A DNA stretch of 64,000 nt. Source: Actinomyces trachealis (GTDB lineage Bacteria; Actinomycetota; Actinomycetes; Actinomycetales; Actinomycetaceae). Positions 62,464 to 64,000 of the stretch are shown in pieces (within the stretch, counting starts at the first letter, position 1; every line of letters begins with the position of its first letter). Location of the stretch: NCBI RefSeq assembly GCF_015711475.1, contig NZ_CP065027.1:248001-312000 (forward strand). The letters run 5' to 3'. The notes below the pieces were generated by a model that was not told the origin of the DNA, did not search any database, and saw only the letters and a list, made by a program, of their open reading frames with translations. Both the position numbers and the translations under genes were made by a program.

Positions 62464-64000
62464 ATGGCCACCGAGCCGCTTGAGTCAAGCAACCTCACCA
62501 GCACCGATGCCCCCCAGCCGGTGGAGCATCCGGACACGATCCAGGAAGCCGCCGCGACCCCCGACCAGGAGATGCCCTACCGCCAGCTCGGCCTCAAGGA
62601 CGACGAGTACGCCTCCATCAAGGAACTCCTGGGCCGCCGCCCCACCAACGCCGAGCTCGCCATGTACTCCGTCATGTGGTCCGAGCACTGCTCCTACAAG
62701 TCCTCCAAGATCCACCTCAAGCAGTTTGGCACCAAGGTGACCCCCGAGATGAAGCAGCACCTGCTCGTCGGCATGGGGGAGAACGCTGGCGTCGTCGACA
62801 TCGGAGACGGCTGGGCCGTCACCTACAAGGTCGAGTCCCACAACCACCCCAGCTTCGTTGAGCCCTACCAGGGCGCCGCCACCGGCGTCGGCGGCATCGT
62901 GCGCGACATCATCTCCATGGGTGCGCGCCCCGTCGCCGTCATGGACCAGCTGCGCTTCGGGGCCGTGGATCACCCAGACACTGCGCGCGTCGTGCACGGC
63001 GTGGTGGCCGGTGTGGGTGGCTACGGCAACTGCCTGGGCCTGCCCAACATCGGCGGCGAGACCGAGTTCGACCCCTCCTACCAGGAGAACCCCCTCGTCA
63101 ACGCCCTATGCGTAGGCGTGCTGCGCCACGACGCCATCCACCTGGCCAACGCCACCGGCACCGGCAACAAGGTGGTGCTCTTCGGCGCGCGCACCGGCGG
63201 TGACGGCATCGGCGGCGCCTCCATCCTCGCCTCGGAGTCCTTCGAGGACGGCATGCCCGCCAAGCGCCCCAGCGTGCAGGTCGGTGACCCCTTCATGGAA
63301 AAGGTCCTCATCGAGTGCTGCCTGGACCTGTTCAACGCGGACCTAGTGCTCGGCATCCAGGACCTGGGCGCCGCCGGCATCTCCTGCGCCACCAGCGAGC
63401 TGGCCTCCAACGGCGACGGCGGCATGCACGTGGACCTGGAAAAGGTCCTCCTGCGCGACCCCACCCTCACCGCTGGCGAGATCCTCATGAGCGAGTCCCA
63501 GGAGCGCATGATGGCCGTCGTCGCCCCCGACAGGCTCGACGCTTTCATGGAGATCATTCGCAAGTGGGACGTGGAGGCCGCCGTCATCGGGGAGGTCAAC
63601 GGCTCCGGCCGCCTGACCATCGACCACTTCGGGGAGCGGATCGTGGACGTGGACCCCAAGACGGTCGCCCACGAGGGCCCCACGTACCAGCGCCCCTACG
63701 CCCGGCCCGCCTGGCAGGACGCGCTCAACGCGGACTCCTCCGACCGCCTGGCGCGCCCGGCCACGGCAGCCGAGCTCACCGAGCAGGTGCGTGCCGTCGT
63801 CACTAGCCCCAACCAGGCCTCCAGCGCCTGGGTCACCAACCAGTACGACCGCTTCGTGCGCGGCGACACCGCCCTGGCCCAGCCCGACGACGCCGGTGTC
63901 ATCCGCGTCGATGAGACCACCGGCCGCGGCGTGGCCATCTCCACGGACGCCAACGGCCGCTTCACCAAGCTCGACCCGGCCACCGGGGCCGCCCAAGCCC
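62464..64000 (+). CDS. purL: FGAM synthase subunit PurL (3' end outside window)
   Basis: The catalytic subunit of formylglycinamide ribonucleotide synthase of the small, PurS/PurQ-dependent type. 512 codons are present and the frame is open at the window edge, so roughly a third is missing. After a ~35-residue acidic extension it shows '[20 protein letters not shown]', '[20 protein letters not shown]', '[20 protein letters not shown]' and '[20 protein letters not shown]', the ATP- and FGAR-binding motifs. It is separated from purSQ by 2.8 kb, unlike the common contiguous order. Confidence 0.97.
   Translation, partial: MATEPLESSNLTSTDAPQPVEHPDTIQEAAATPDQEMPYRQLGLKDDEYASIKELLGRRPTNAELAMYSVMWSEHCSYKSSKIHLKQFGTKVTPEMKQHLLVGMGENAGVVDIGDGWAVTYKVESHNHPSFVEPYQGAATGVGGIVRDIISMGARPVAVMDQLRFGAVDHPDTARVVHGVVAGVGGYGNCLGLPNIGGETEFDPSYQENPLVNALCVGVLRHDAIHLANATGTGNKVVLFGARTGGDGIGGASILASESFEDGMPAKRPSVQVGDPFMEKVLIECCLDLFNADLVLGIQDLGAAGISCATSELASNGDGGMHVDLEKVLLRDPTLTAGEILMSESQERMMAVVAPDRLDAFMEIIRKWDVEAAVIGEVNGSGRLTIDHFGERIVDVDPKTVAHEGPTYQRPYARPAWQDALNADSSDRLARPATAAELTEQVRAVVTSPNQASSAWVTNQYDRFVRGDTALAQPDDAGVIRVDETTGRGVAISTDANGRFTKLDPATGAAQA

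Overview
The window is high-GC DNA with GTG starts and strong GGAGG-type ribosome sites. Its gene set includes a GTP-type PEP carboxykinase, LppM-domain proteins, TM2 proteins and a dCTP deaminase. This points to an actinobacterium of the Actinomyces/Schaalia type living on host surfaces. That placement is inferred from gene families and was not tested by a search.

Left part (1-12.8 kb). The end of an LmeA-like lipid-binding protein is followed by a six-gene MoxR/DUF58/von Willebrand A operon (591-6522). Next come a TetR repressor with a palindrome over its own start and an M50-type membrane protease. Positions 8.3-10.05 kb form a graveyard of mobile DNA: a dead IS3-family element with nonsense mutations in both reading frames, a scrap of another transposase and a truncated serine-recombinase tail. 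It lies next to tRNA-Gly(CCC). A TM2 protein, dCTP deaminase and an unknown gene coupled to it follow.

Glycan island (13-40.5 kb). Three very large secreted glycosidases (sialidase, GH35 beta-galactosidase, GH20 beta-N-acetylhexosaminidase) could strip sialic acid, galactose and GlcNAc/GalNAc from host glycans in that order. All three end in the same small DWDGDG-rich module. The module, the following intergenic region and the first codons of the next gene form a 613-base repeat, almost identical after the sialidase and after the hexosaminidase, which records a recent copying event. Two carbohydrate ABC importers (28.6-32.1 and 36.5-39.8 kb) lie downstream. Each has a lipoprotein, a hairpin and two permeases, and neither has an ATPase gene. 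Nitroreductase, serine hydrolase, exonuclease III, SDR, Tpx, PyrE, TrmH-type methylase and class II aldolase genes lie between them.

Signalling/export island (40.7-48.5 kb). A two-component system is followed by a tightly overlapping run: a small secreted I36/crystallin-like protein, a lipoprotein, a membrane adaptor with a peptidoglycan-binding domain, and a MacB-like ATPase-permease fusion. Next to it lie remains of a second ABC transporter. This is the best candidate for an incompletely described system.

Right part (48.5-64 kb). Purine genes purA, purD, purC, purS, purQ and purL (cut by the window end) are interspersed with pckG, two LppM-type proteins, a PadR/membrane-protein pair, a GT4 glycosyltransferase and a TM2 protein. 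A 587-base gap between the convergent purQ and glycosyltransferase genes holds a group of DnaA-box-like sequences. Strong hairpin terminators follow purA, pckG, purQ and the second TM2 gene.
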